A stretch of DNA of 64,000 nt, from NCBI GenBank assembly GCA_036927565.1, contig JAYESD010000001.1:14322001-14386000 (forward strand). Reading direction: 5' to 3'. This document shows, piece by piece, positions 22,101 to 33,520 of the stretch (its first letter is position 1; every line of letters starts with the position of its first letter). The DNA comes from Tuctoria greenei (lineage: Eukaryota; Streptophyta; Magnoliopsida; Poales; Poaceae). The notes beneath the pieces are model-generated. The model saw only the letters and a program-made list of their open reading frames with translations, was not told the origin of the DNA and made no database searches. The position numbers and the translations under genes were made by a program.

Positions 22101-22860
22101 GAGATTCTGCAGATGTGTTCTTTGAACGCAGAATAGGCATGGAGAAATTTCTCCCTCCAAGATTGATATTGAGGCTTCCTTCCAAAGGAACTTCCATGAG
22201 AAATTTCTCTATGGGAATCCCTATCATGATGTCGAAATCTTGGATTTCAAACACATGAAAATCTAGGAGAGCCTCAACATCTTTGTGTCTAATAGATACT
22301 TGTTGCAAAACCCCACATCCTTCAAGAATGGTTCCGAATGAATCTCGGAAGGATTTGCGTGTTGGTGCCAGTGGCACATCGCCAAGAATAGCGAGAGCAC
22401 AAGAATCAGAAATGAGATTTGCTCCAACAGTAGGGTTGTATAGGATTCTCATTGGTGTCCCTCTAATATAACATAAAATGGTAGCCAAAGGTGAGGTCAT
22501 CTGAAGAATTTTGGGTGAATTCTCGACTTCAGCTGTCCACTCTCTGCTTAGGATAGAGGTCAACTCCTTGACCGTCTGACGGACGAACACCCCGTCAGGT
22601 GGTTCAGGTGGAGTTGGTGGCAATGAAGGTTTCCTATAGCAACAATACTTCGAGGTATTTCCATAATCTTCAAAAAGCTCTTCCTCGAAGTAAAATAGAA
22701 ATTGCGTGGGTTGAATTTCTTCTACCTTCGTAGTCCCAGGTTCGGGAGAGGATTCCTCTGGCAAGGCTTGGGGTAAACAAGAAATGGGTTTATCCTTGTC
22801 CAAGAGTGTATCCTCCGTTCTTGACGCGACTTCTTCTTGGGGAGGCTCATTAAGACCCAT
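19150..22860 (-). pseudogene. pol of the Athila-type element: PR, RT, RNase H, integrase (stops present)
   Basis: In minus-strand order: a linker and protease-like domain (22860-21697) with FEIQDFDIMIGIP but with LYNPTVG where a D-S/T-G motif is expected; RT (about 21690-21115) with the catalytic block VSMDDFSVYG and SYFCFLDGYSGYNQI; RNase H (about 20900-20500) with CDAND, TEKEL and YTDHAAL; integrase (about 20354-19278) with H-x-H...CWKCQ, WGIDFMGPF and a TPYHPHTNGQ block; and a C-terminal PGDKVLLFNSR...WEGPF segment. Stops fall near 21695, 21112, 19806 and 19527. The TGA at 21112 replaces a Cys codon in WEKCHFMV. Confidence 0.88.
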
Positions 22861-23493
22861 AATGAAGGAAGAATTTTCTAGAATTCTGTCCAGAAGATAC
22901 TTGCCTTCTTTTGGAGTCTTATGGAGGAAAGATCTCCAGCCGTAATGTCAAGATATAGGGCATACTCTTTGTTTCAATCCCATGAAGAAATATTGCAAAA
23001 GCATTGGATCAGGGATTAACAAATTTGGGCCAGAATTTTTCAAAAGAGAAAATATGTCCCAAGCTGCACCTATGGATTCCTTCTCCATCTACTAGAAGCA
23101 TAGTACTTCCTTTCGTAAGGAAACAATTCGGGCAATGGGAAAGAAAGCAAGACAAAATTTGTCTCGTAATTCACTCCAATCACCGTTTGTCTTACTGACG
23201 TAGTGGTTTTACCATTGTTTGGCTTTTTCCTTGAGGGAAAAAGGAAACAACTTCCATTTGAGAGTTTCCTGTGTCATACCTTTGATTAGAAGGCATGAAC
23301 ACATTTGTTCGAACTCTAGTAGATGGTGGTAAGGGTTTTCACAATCCATTCCTGAGAAGGATTGTTCCCGAACCATGGCTATAAAGTCAGGGCGAAGTTC
23401 ATAGCTGGTTGAACAAATAGGTTCCGCCAAAGGCGGTGGCTCACAGAACTTGCCCTTCGGAGCAGAGTAAGAAAGAATGGTGGGTTGCTCCAT
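22861..23493 (-). pseudogene. gag of the Athila-type element (truncated and stop-interrupted)
   Basis: From about 23493 on the minus strand: FSGMDCENPYHHLLEFEQMCSC, KLFPFSLKEKAKQW, a stop at 23209, then NHYVSKTNGDWSELRDKFC and, near 22890, LLDRILENSSF just before the protease segment. These are the conserved blocks of Athila gag. The gene is shorter than usual for the family and no zinc knuckle is visible, so the C-terminal half is probably deleted. Confidence 0.75.
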
Positions 23494-23592
23494 TTATATG
23501 GTGGTGGTAAGGTAAGAATAAGAAAGGTAAGATGATAGATAAGGGGGATATGATACGAGGGTGATCTTAGTTCGAAGATTAATAGCAACTGT

Positions 23593-23610
23593 TCCCCGGC
23601 AACGGCGCTA
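23593..23610 (-). other. Primer-binding site (Asp-tRNA-like) of the Athila-type element
   Basis: Minus strand TAGCGCCGTTGCCGGGGA follows the 5' LTR by eight bases. The family consensus is TGGCGCCGTTGCCGGGG; here the second base is A. Confidence 0.8.
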
Positions 23611-23618
23611 GAAATGCT

Positions 23619-24845
23619 TGTTGGTACTTCTTAACACCACAGAGTTATCCGCAAGTGCACAGAAATACCGTTGTAGCACTTCCCCTTAAGGAGTATTCCC
23701 AAGGGTATCGAATCCAAAGAATGTGTGTGCTAATCTTTCGAACTAGATCACCGAAGTACACAAAGTTGTTTGGTAGGCAAGGAACAAAGAGGAATTCAAA
23801 GTATTGATCATAATTCAAGGTAGTTTGCAGTAGATGCTTGCTTCAGGCACGGGCTTACTCCTAGCAATACTAGGACGACTCCCGCCAAGAGCCTATGGCA
23901 TAGCCGAACGTGGAGGATTACGAAGGACAGATAGGGTTGTCACCACCTACTGCCTACCTCTTCAATCCGTGGGTCTATGAGATATCCACTGATGATTTAT
24001 AACCTAAGCACCATGCTTACGTTCTAAATCACTACTCTAGTTGTTTCGAACACAAAGCTACAACTAGAGCCTCTAATGAATTAAAGAAGTGAACCCACAA
24101 GTAACTACTTGTGCAAACTACTAAGAATAAAATATCAAACTTGTATTGAATTCACATAGGATTACTTGATTGAGTAAAACCTTTGTAGGGGTACAAGTGT
24201 AGAAGAGGGACTTGACAAGCCCAAGCCTCCTTCTCCTAGACTCTTCACTACACTCTCCTTCTACTTTGGTAGCCTCTAGGACTACTCTAAAACTTTGGAA
24301 TGTAGCACTATTCTCAACTTTTGGTGTGTCTGAGAAGTGAGGTGAGGGGTTCTATTTATAGGTGGAGAAGGGTCGGTTCCTGCCACAATTAACGCGCGAA
24401 TCAGTCACCATTGACTCCAGAGAGCCGAGAGGAGCCAACACGTGTCATTTGATCGGGTTTGGCGCCAGGAAGGGGTCTACCGAACCCCTGGTTCGGCCGA
24501 CCTGGTCAAGCCTCCCCTCGGGGAGTGCTTCCTCCAGGTGGCTTCCAGGTGGCCCCCCTTGATGTATATGGGTGCAACACCGTTGGATCTCCTCGTATTC
24601 TTCTGTTTGTGGGCCATTTGATCCATGTGTTGCCACATGTCATCGCCTGATTCGTTGAAATCCATTTTCATGGATTCATCCCTGCATGTTTTGGTATTTT
24701 GGGTATAATTCACCTGCATACAAATAAACACCAACACTTGTCGAAATGGGTTAGTGTATAGCCCTACCACTATGTTTTGTGTTTCTTTTATGCACATTAT
24801 GAGGTGAATTGACGGTCAAAATATGGTACTTAAGGACCGTCAACA
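23619..24845 (-). mobile_element. Athila-type 5' LTR (right copy)
   Basis: Plus strand TGTTGGTACTTC...GACCGTCAACA. It is upstream in element orientation, adjacent to the PBS, and a full-length match to 15138-16365. Confidence 0.9.
24353..24360 (-). promoter_or_regulatory. TATA box of the right Athila-type LTR
   Basis: TATTTATA on plus, TATAAATA on minus. This copy would drive the element's own transcription. Confidence 0.6.
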
Positions 24846-24850
24846 GTGGT

Positions 24851-26533
24851 GAAGCTCATTCTTGGAGCTTTCATGCCTCATAATGTCACCTTGGGCTCGA
24901 TGATTAGGGAAAGCCCCAGGTACAAGAAAATGACCTTGGATGAGTTGATTGGGAAGATCATCAATTTTGAGATGATGGAGAAGCAAGCGAAGCATGTCAA
25001 GGAGATTGCCGATCTCACCTCGGCAAAGAAGAAAGGAATCGCTTTAAAGTCCACTCTCAAGCCCCTGTCTAAAGAAGCTCGAGAAGCTCAACTAGAAGAA
25101 GACGGTGATGATGAGAGCAGCGACTTGGATGAAGATGACATGATACTATTCATGAAGAAATTCAAAAGAATGATGAAGAAAAGACAAGGGGCTAAATCAA
25201 GTGAAGGAAAGTACAAGGAAAAATCAAGACCGAAGTTGAGGCAGTCATGCTATAACTATGGTGAGTATGACTACTTTATAATTGATTGCCCATATGAAGA
25301 GAACAAGAAGAAGACCAAGGAAACGAAGCCTCAACCCAAGAAATTTTTCAAGAAGAAGAAGTAAGCTGAACAAGCGCATCTAGGGAAGGAGTGGGACTCA
25401 AATGATGAGTCCTCATCCGAAGAAGAAGAGGAGGTGGCTAGCGTAGCCATCGAGAAGACATCCAAGAAGTCCACTCTCTTCCCCATTCTCGGCGAATGGA
25501 AGGGGAATGGCACTTGCCTCATGGCAAAGGAAGGTAAATGAAAGGTAACAATCAAATCCTCTTCCTTGCATTCCTATTCTAGTGATAGTGAAATTTCTAG
25601 TGATAATGAAGATATGTTCATTGGTTTAGATAAGAAAACATCTGCAAAAATGAAATTTCTACTTGATCAACTTGTTGAGAAGGAGAAGTTGATAAATCGT
25701 CAAGAAGACATGATTATCTCCCAAAAGGAGGAATATGTTGAACTTGACAAGCTTCTAGAACTTGAAAAGGAGCGAAGCAAGTCACTAGAGCTTGAGTTAG
25801 CTTCAAGCAAGGAAGCTTGCTTGCAGTTAAGCGACTCAAATGCTACATCAAGGATGAACTTGCTAACCTAATCAAGGTTAACAAGATCCTTGAGGTACAA
25901 GTTGAGTCACTCAAGCAAGGTGACCCTCCATCCTCTTCAAGCTCACCTTCTCAACCACTTAAAACTGAAGCTATCATTACTTGTTCATGTGTTAAAGTTG
26001 ACACCAGCTTGAAAGACAAATCAACCTCTACCAAGGATAAGCATCCTGCTCAAAGTGGCATATTTGACAAGGAGAAGGTCAAATATGCACGTAGTGCATA
26101 CTTGGCCACAAGACCTCCTAATGTCAAATATGGCATTGGGTATTCCTATGGTGGAAAGCAAAATGCTAGAAGCCATAAGAATAACAAGGAAAGCATTGCC
26201 TTTATAAAGGAAAGACACTCTCAATCTGGAAAGTCCAAAGTTAACACATCCAACACATATGATCACTGGACTAGTCCGGTCAGGACACGGACAAGTTCGG
26301 TCCTCCAGAAAAGTCCAATCTCCCGGACTGGTTCTATTTATAAACAACAACGGTTGCTATTTAGAACCTTTGATGCATCTTATATTTTAATGAGAAGTAA
26401 TTTTGGTATGATTTATGCTCATTATGTTGGGATACGCCATGGGAACACCAAGTCTCATGTGTGGGTGCCCAAATCCCTTGTGACTAACCTCAAAGGACCT
26501 ACGCAAGCTTGGGTACCTAAAACCAAGGCATGA
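24851..26533 (+). pseudogene. Sirevirus gag, C-terminal part, and the region before the protease
   Basis: The frame resumes as VKLILGAFMPHNVTLGSMIRE. It then has acidic and Lys-rich blocks and a decayed CCHC knuckle (CYNYGEYDYFIIDCPYE: second Cys changed to Tyr, His to Tyr), and a long heptad-like segment (about 25610-25830) with KEKLINRQEDMIISQKEEYV. Stops occur at 25362-25364 and near 25540, with a frameshift near 25840. A long coiled-coil gag extension is characteristic of Sireviruses. Near 26268-26335 the reading frame runs through four palindromic motif variants, giving HWTSPVRTRTSSVLQKSPI. Confidence 0.82.
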
Positions 26534-26566
26534 TTTGTTTTTGCAGGCCTATTCCTCCGGTTGATC

Positions 26567-29500
26567 TAAATGGGTGCTAGACAGTGGTTGCACTAACCAT
26601 ATGACCGGAGAAAGAAGGATGTTCGTTGAGTATGAAGAAAATGAGGATCCAAGCGAGGGCATATATTTTGGAGACAATAGTCAAGGAAAGGTGTTCGGTA
26701 CCGGTAAAATTGCCATATCATCTCAACATACTCTTTCTCATGTGTTACATATTGATTACTTAGATTATAACATGCTGTCCATATCTCAATTATGTGACAA
26801 AGGTTATAATTCCTTGTTCACTAATGAGGGTGTGACTGTCTCTAGAAAGAGTGATGGTTCCATTGCATTCAGGGGTATGTTAAAGGGAAAGCTTTACCTT
26901 GTTGACTTCAACAAAGATAAAGCCGAACTTGACACATGCTTGATTGCAAAGACCAACATGGGTTGGCTGTGGCATAGACGGCTAGCGCATGTTGGTATGA
27001 GGAATCTTCAAAAACTGCTCAAGGGTGATCACATCTGAGGTTTGAAGGATGTTGTTTATGAAAAAGATAGGCCTTGTAGCGTGTGCCAAAACGGGAAGCA
27101 AGTTGGAGCACCTAATCCCGTGAAGAACGTCATGACTACAACAAGACCGCTCGAGCTACTTCACATGGATCTTTTCGGTCCAATTGCTTACATAAGCATC
27201 GGCGGTAACAAATTTGGTTTAGTAGTTGTTGATGATTTTTCTCACTTCACTTGAGTTTTCTTTTTACATGATAAGGCAGAAACACAAGGAATCTTGAAGA
27301 ATATTTTCAAGCTTGCTCAAAATGAGTTTTCATTGACGATCAAGAATATTCGAAGCGACAATGGCACGGAGTTCAAGAACACACAAGTTGAGGAGTATCT
27401 AGATGAAGAAGGAATAAAGCATGAGTTTTCAGCACCTTACTCCGCTCAACAAAACGGAGTTGCCAAAAGGAAGAACCGAACCCTCATAGAGATGGCGAGA
27501 ACAATGCTCGATGAGTACAAGACCTCAGATCGATTTTGGGCGGAAGCGGTTAACACCGCTTGCCACGCCATAAATCGACTTTATCTTCATCAACTACTCA
27601 AGAAGACATCCTATGAGCTACTCACCGGTAACAAGCCTAATATTTCATATTTTCGAGTTTTCGGTTCCAAATGCTATATTTTGAACAAGAAACCTAGGAC
27701 TTCAAAGTTTGCTTGGAAGTCCGACGAAGGTTTCTTGCTCGGTTAAGATTCGAACTTTTATGCCTATCGTGTCTTTAACAAGACCTCCGGAATTGTCGAA
27801 GTAGCACGTGACGTAGTGTTTTATGAGACTAATGGCTCTCAAAAGGAGCAAGTTGATCCATGTGCGCTAGATAGAGAAGAAGCTCCCTGCCAAGCACTGA
27901 GAAGAATGGCATTGGGTGAAGTTCGACAACAAGAACCACCTCTACATATACATGAGGGGGATGAACCACAAGAGGAGGCCAATGATCAAGGGGAGCCTCC
28001 ATACAAGATCAACCTCAAGAAGACGAAAATGATCAACAAGTCAATGAGGGCAACCATCTAGGGGGAGAAGAAGATGACCATGATGATTCAAGACAGCAAG
28101 TGCCACACCCAACAGTACACTAATGCGTCCAAAGGGATCACCCAGTCGATAACATCATCGGTGACATCCAAAAGGGAGTAACTACTAGATCTCGCATAGC
28201 TAATTTTTGTGAGCATATTCATTTGTATCCTTTTTGGAACTGCACAGGGTTGAGGATGCATTGAAGGATCCGGATTGGGTAGTGGCCATGCAAGAAGAAC
28301 TCAACAACTTCAAAAGGAACGAGTTGTGGGAACTAGTCGAAAGACCCAAGTTCAACGTCATCGGTACCAAGTGGGTCTTCCGCAACAAGCAAGACGAACA
28401 CGGGGTGGTGACAAGGAACAAGGCACCACTTGTGGCCAAAGGGTATTCACGAGTCGAAGGTTTGGATTTCGATGAAACCTTTGCTCCTGTAGCTAGACTT
28501 GAGCCTATTAGAATATTACTCGCATATGCTACTCACCATGATTTCAAGCTCTATCAAATGGATGTGAAAAGCGCCTTCCTCAACGGACCAATCAAGGAAG
28601 AGGTGTATGTGTAGCAACCCCCCAGATATGAAGATGAAGAGTTCCCCGACCACGTATTTAAATTGTGTAAGGCTCTCTATGGCCTCAAACAAGCTCCTAG
28701 AGCTTGGTATGAGTGTCTTAGAGATTTCTTAATTGAAAAACGTTTTAAGATCGATAAAGTAGATTATACATTGTTTACAAAGAACTTTGACAATGATCTC
28801 TTTATTCGTCAAATTTATCTTGATGATATAATCTTTGGTGCAACTAATAAATCTTTTTTGTGAGGAATTTAGTAAGATTATGACAGATAGGTTTGAGATG
28901 TTTATGATGGGAGAGCTAAAGTACTTCTTGGGATTCCAAGTGAGGCAACAAAAGGAAGGGACGTTCAAAAGCCAAACTAAGTACACTCAAGACATACTCA
29001 AGAAGTTTGGAATGGACAAGGCGAAGCCTATAAAGACTCCCATGGCAACGAATAGCCACTTGGATCTCAATGAAGATGGACCAAACATCAATCAAAAGGT
29101 ATATCGCTCCATGATTGGATCTCTAATCTACTTATGTGCATCTAAGCCAGACATTATGTTGAGTGTATGTTTGTGTGCAAGGTTTCAAGCCAACCCAAAA
29201 GAATGTCATTTGACACCCGTAAAGAGAATCTTGCGGTATTTAGTTCATACACCAAACCTAGGCCTTTGGTACCCCAAAGGTTCCAAATTCAATCTCATTG
29301 GTTACTCCGATGCAGATTATGTCGGATGCAAAGTAGATAGAAAAAGTACCTCCGGTACATGCCAATTCTTAGGAAGATCCCTAGTTTCTTGGTCCTCCAA
29401 GAAACAAAACTCCATTGCCCTATCCACGGCCGAAGCGGAGTATGTTGCAGCCGGGAGTGGTTGTGCACAACTCCTTTGGATGCGACAAATTCTAAGGGAT

Positions 29501-29731
29501 TACGGTTACAATATGAATCGTATTCCACTCCTTTGTGATAATGAGAGTGCCATTAAAATTGCCCATAATCCCGTTGAGCACTCTAGGACCAAACGCATAG
29601 ACATCCGGCATCACTTTTTGAGAGACCATTCAATGAAGGGAGATATAGTCATTTCACTTGTCAATACTGAAAAGCAACTAGCCGATATATTCACCAAGTC
29701 ACTTGATGAAAAATGCTTTTGTGAGCTCTGA
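26567..29731 (+). pseudogene. Sirevirus pol: protease, integrase, RT, RNase H (stops, one frameshift, integrase Glu lost)
   Basis: Copia order. The protease begins WVLDSGCTNHMTG near 26567. The pre-integrase region has WHRRLAHVG...CSVCQNGK. The integrase has HMDLFGP (Asp 27168), SDNGTEF (Asp 27357) and, 35 residues later, Lys at 27465-27467 in NGVAKRKNRT where copia elements have the catalytic Glu. The RT has FAPVARLEPIRILLAYA and YLDDIIFG (28816). RNase H ends with DNESAIKIAHNP and LADIFTKSLDEK. Stops lie near 27036, 27252, 27744 and 28612. A one-base gain in a T run at 28854-28859 shifts the frame after FGATNKSF. Confidence 0.92.
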
Positions 29732-30709
29732 AATGAACTAAATATCCTTGATGCTCAGAATGTGGCTTGAAATCTTGTATACCTAAATGCTATCTTCAAA
29801 ATTCATTGATTGTGTTGTGAAAATCATCTCTCTCAATTTTTCCGAAAAACTATGTCAATTACTAGATCTTGGTGAATTATGGTCATTGCTTGATTTTTGT
29901 ATGCTTACTGATCATATTCATCAAGATTATTTAATTTGATTTGCCTCCCTATTTTCTAAATGAGTACCTTCAAATATATACGAATGGGCTAAGCATTTCT
30001 TCCATGGTGACCACGGACTAGTTCGTGGTTGCCCGGACTAGTCCGCCCGTGCAGACTAGTCCGTAGAGTGACAGTTAGGCCAGACTAGTCCGATATAATC
30101 TCTGTAAAAGTTCGGACTAGTCTGATCACTTTTGGACAAGTCCGATTTTTCGTGTCCATAACCCTAGCCGCCGCCAAACCCTAATCTTCCTCAACCCCAC
30201 ACTTGCCTCAAGCTTTCTCTCTCCACGCTCGAGCTCCCCAAGGCGATTTTCTTCATTCTCCTTCAAAAATCCTCGGATTTTGGTGGAAATTGACCTCCAT
30301 TGCTCAGGGATTGAAGACCACAGACTTGTCTGCACCTTCAACCCCTTCATTCTCAAGAATCAATCAATTTCGGTAAAATCTCATCCCAAACCCTAGAAAT
30401 TGCTATTTCCTTCAATGTTGATCAACTAGCTTAGTTCCTTTCACCATACACATGCTTCCTTATGTATTACATTGATGCTAAGTTATTTGTGCATTAGGAA
30501 TCACCATTTGTCTCAGAGTTAGGGTTTTAGAGGTTAAATACCGGACTAGTCTGGTCCATGCACGGACAAGTCCGGTCAACCAGACTACTCCGTGCCAGTA
30601 CACCGGACTAGTCCGATTTTTCTAAACTCAACCCTAACTTCTTAATTCCTCAATGCAATTCATTGTCATCTATTGTCATCAATACCTTGTGAAATCCATT
30701 CTCAGGACA
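29732..30709 (+). other. Sirevirus spacer between pol and the 3' ORF, with two palindromic clusters
   Basis: There is no gene. Palindromic motif clusters lie at about 30013-30150 (six variants) and 30541-30615 (four variants). A pyrimidine-rich stretch at 30180-30300 separates them. These lie outside the LTRs, so the motif is not restricted to the promoter. Confidence 0.7.
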
Positions 30710-32263
30710 ATGTCGGGCACCAACGACGAAATCTTCGATTTCGAGGCCGAGATGGACCACAAAGCCGTGCTTCGGTCCTCGACGGGCCAAAGCAAGAAGC
30801 TCCAAGAGTGCCCATCCGAGACGGCTCCTTCTCCTCCCCAGGCTCGAAGGAAGGTGCTCGCAAAGAAGCCTGCCTCCAAGGCTTCAGCTGGAGGTGGCCC
30901 TAGCTCGGCAAGTGCTCGCCAAGCAAAGGGCAAGTGCAAAGGGATTGCAACGGGCCCGATTGGCCCCCTCAAGATGTCAGCTCCAAGGGAAGGGGCTCGG
31001 GATCCCGTTGAGGAAATATTCAATGGAAAGGGCAGCGACACGGCTGCAAAATTCAGAAATTTGGATTGTTACAGCTGACCCAAGCAAGCTGCAGATGGGA
31101 GGTTCTGGAGTAACTTCCATGCAGATTTTTACAAGTCTGTCTATCTTCCGATGAAGACCCCCGTTGTGCACAGCCAATGGATAGATTGGGCACACATTGA
31201 GAAGAAGGGTTGCTCACCTTTTGTGGAGGTGGTCGAGGAAATTGAAGGGCATGGCTTGAAGGATCTCTTCACCTTTAGAAATAATTGGAATGATGAAGTC
31301 ATAGCCCAATTTTATGCTACCTGCCACTTTGCTAGTGATGAGGAAGAGCGGGTGACTTGGATGACTCATGGATCGAAGTACACCATTACATATGAAGAAT
31401 TTGCAAGATTGCTACATCTTGACACCTCCAGCAATGACAACTTGATAATTCACAACATTGATGTCATTGAGAAGGATAGGATGAAGTTTCTTTATGAACC
31501 CCACTCAAAGTTCAATCCTCCTTCTACCAAGAACATGAAGCCTTTCTTTGTGGTGCTGAACAGGGTCCTTAGGAAGACCATTGCCCCGAAGGATGGGGAC
31601 GCAGGAAGTGTGCAAGGCTACCTAAGGACCTTGATGAAGGTCATAAGCAAAGACATAAAGTTTGATGTCTTTGATTACATTTGGAACGACATGGTCAATA
31701 TCTCCTGCACGCCGAACAGATCCTGTGGCTATGCCCCCTACCTCATGTTTATGATAGAGAAGGTCACAGGCATCGAGTTCGTCAAGGATGTGGAGCACAC
31801 CCCCTTGAGGCCCCAGAAGCCTCAACAAGCAAGTATTCAAGCTGCTCCTTCTCCTGCTTCCAGTGCAGAGGATTTGGTGAGAGCTAGTGGAGAAGCTAGG
31901 GCTGCTCCCGCCACTAGGGCCCCTCCTCAAAAGGGGTCACCAAGTGGCATCCTCAAGTACTTGTCAGCTATCTTTGCCTCTTGCAAGAAGGCGGAAGTGA
32001 ACACACATAAGCTAAACAAGAGGAGGAAGGCTGATATGAGATATGTCAAAGAGAATGTGAAGCACATCTGCCAAAAGTTGGAGATCGAGCCCATTGGATC
32101 TCCAGTTATCTCTGATGATTCTAATTTCACCGAGCTCGGGCCCTTGACTCCCTCCGAGCTTGCAAACTTTGGCATTGGGGACTCGAGTGGTACCGTTCCT
32201 CCTCCTCCTCATCAGCCCGAGAATGAAGACGAAGATGATGAGAGGACCGACAGCGAGTCTTGA
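30710..32263 (+). pseudogene. Sirevirus 3' ORF (env-position protein; one in-frame stop)
   Basis: It starts MSGTNDEIFDFEAEMD at 30710 and runs about 517 codons in one frame, with a single TGA at 31076-31078. The N-terminal 120 residues are basic and Ala/Ser/Pro-rich. The middle (about 31150-31790) has VHSQWIDWAHIEKKG, FRNNWNDEVIAQFYATCHF, TYEEFARLLHLD and NISCTPNRSCGYAPYLMFMIEKVTG, the pattern of the 'putative plant transposon protein' domain found in the extra ORF of many plant retroelements. The C-terminus is Pro-rich and acidic. I see no signal peptide or membrane span, so 'envelope-like' describes position only. Confidence 0.75.
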
Positions 32264-32741
32264 AGACCTTAGGTCCCTCCTCTCCTTCTTTTTGGTGTCT
32301 TGATGCCAAAGGTGGAGAGGTTGAGGTGGAGTCTTAGGAGTCTTAGGCTCTAGCTGTAGGCTGCGAGGAGAGCTATATTTTTGTGTCTTTTGTCTCTTTG
32401 TGGGTTGTAAAAATTATATCATGGTGTTTTGGTACTTTTGGTCCTGTTATGCAATGTTTTAAACTACTAATGAAGATGTGTATGAAATCTTTGTTTTTGC
32501 TCTAAAAATGACATACATGCCTGCTGTTAACATGTTGATGTCAATTATGTCATCCTCATGATGATTATCATTTATACATCCTTAGTGTTGCATCCCACCA
32601 TAAAGAGTGCACATATGACTTATGTTTGCATTGCTTAATGTGTTTCAAACTCATATGTGCACATTTTATGAAAATCTCAACTTTTTTATCATATTTTGTG
32701 AAATCTCAATTGTTGTCATCAATCACCAAAGAGGGGGAGAT
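32264..32741 (+). other. Sirevirus 3' untranslated region and polypurine tract
   Basis: No frame of note. The region ends in AAAGAGGGGGAGAT (32728-32741), the polypurine tract, directly before the 3' LTR start TGAAAGTGC at 32742. Confidence 0.8.
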
Positions 32742-32998
32742 TGAAAGTGCATCTAGGAATCCCTTGTGGGTTTTGGTTGATTTATGACAAGCAAATGAGA
32801 TCCTAACCACATTGTTGAGATGAGCACAGGTTCTAATGAGAGAATGAGGAAAGTGCCAAAAAGAAAGGAGAATGAGGAGCAATGCAGAAAAGAGCTCAAG
32901 AAACAGATGTAGTAGATCATTGTGTATGGAGTATGTTAAGGAAACACACCCCAAGAGCTTAAGCACAAATAATCTCACACATTGCACAAAATTATACA

Positions 32999-33476
32999 GG
33001 ACCGGACTAGTCCGACTGACCCCGGAATAGTCCGATATCTTTCTGCACCAGATCGGACAAGTCCTCACAAAGTGGACTTGTCCTCACAGTCCAGTTTTTC
33101 AAAGACCGGACTAGTACGATATCACCACGGACTAGTCCGATATCTCTCTGACTAGAATCGGACTAGTCCTCCCAGTGCAGACTAGTCCCCCAAACACTTC
33201 ACAAGTTGCACAAAATCGGACAAGTCCGATAACACAACCGACTAGTCTGATATCTTTCTGATGTCAATTGGACAAGTCCGATATTAGCACGGACTAGTAC
33301 GAAAACCCTCTGACCTAAATCGGACAAGTCCTCCAAGTGCGGACTTATTCCCCAAATTCACTTAGGTTTCACCTATCCGGACAAGTCCAATATTCATCGG
33401 ACTAGTCCGAAGATTTCCAGAACCTAAATCGGGACACCTAGGGTTTCCTACACACAGCACACCGGACAAATCCGAT
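32999..33476. repeat. Palindromic motif array in the Sirevirus 3' LTR
   Basis: This is the counterpart of 1303-1803, with about 16 variants. Unit content differs from the 5' array by short indels bounded by motif copies. Confidence 0.88.
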
Positions 33477-33512
33477 CTTTCTAAACCCTAATGGTAACTT
33501 TTGGAAACCCCA

Positions 33513-33520
33513 TATAAATA
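33513..33520 (+). promoter_or_regulatory. TATA box of the Sirevirus 3' LTR
   Basis: TATAAATA, conserved with 1839-1846. This copy points outward toward 34290. Confidence 0.6.

Larger units (their letters stand above)
15138..24845 (-). mobile_element. Athila-type Ty3/gypsy element inserted in Sirevirus gag, minus strand
   Basis: It is bounded by LTRs of 1228 and 1227 bp. On the plus strand these start TGTTGGTA (T-T in the left copy) and end GTCAACA. A perfect target duplication GTGGT lies at 15133-15137 and 24846-24850. The PBS at 23593-23610, the purine tract at 16366-16381, gag, pol and a third ORF all read on the minus strand. The Asp-tRNA-like PBS TAGCGCCGTTGCCGGGG, the AAGTGTGGGGGAGTT tract and the third ORF after pol are typical of the Athila lineage. 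Multiple stops make it defective. Confidence 0.88.
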
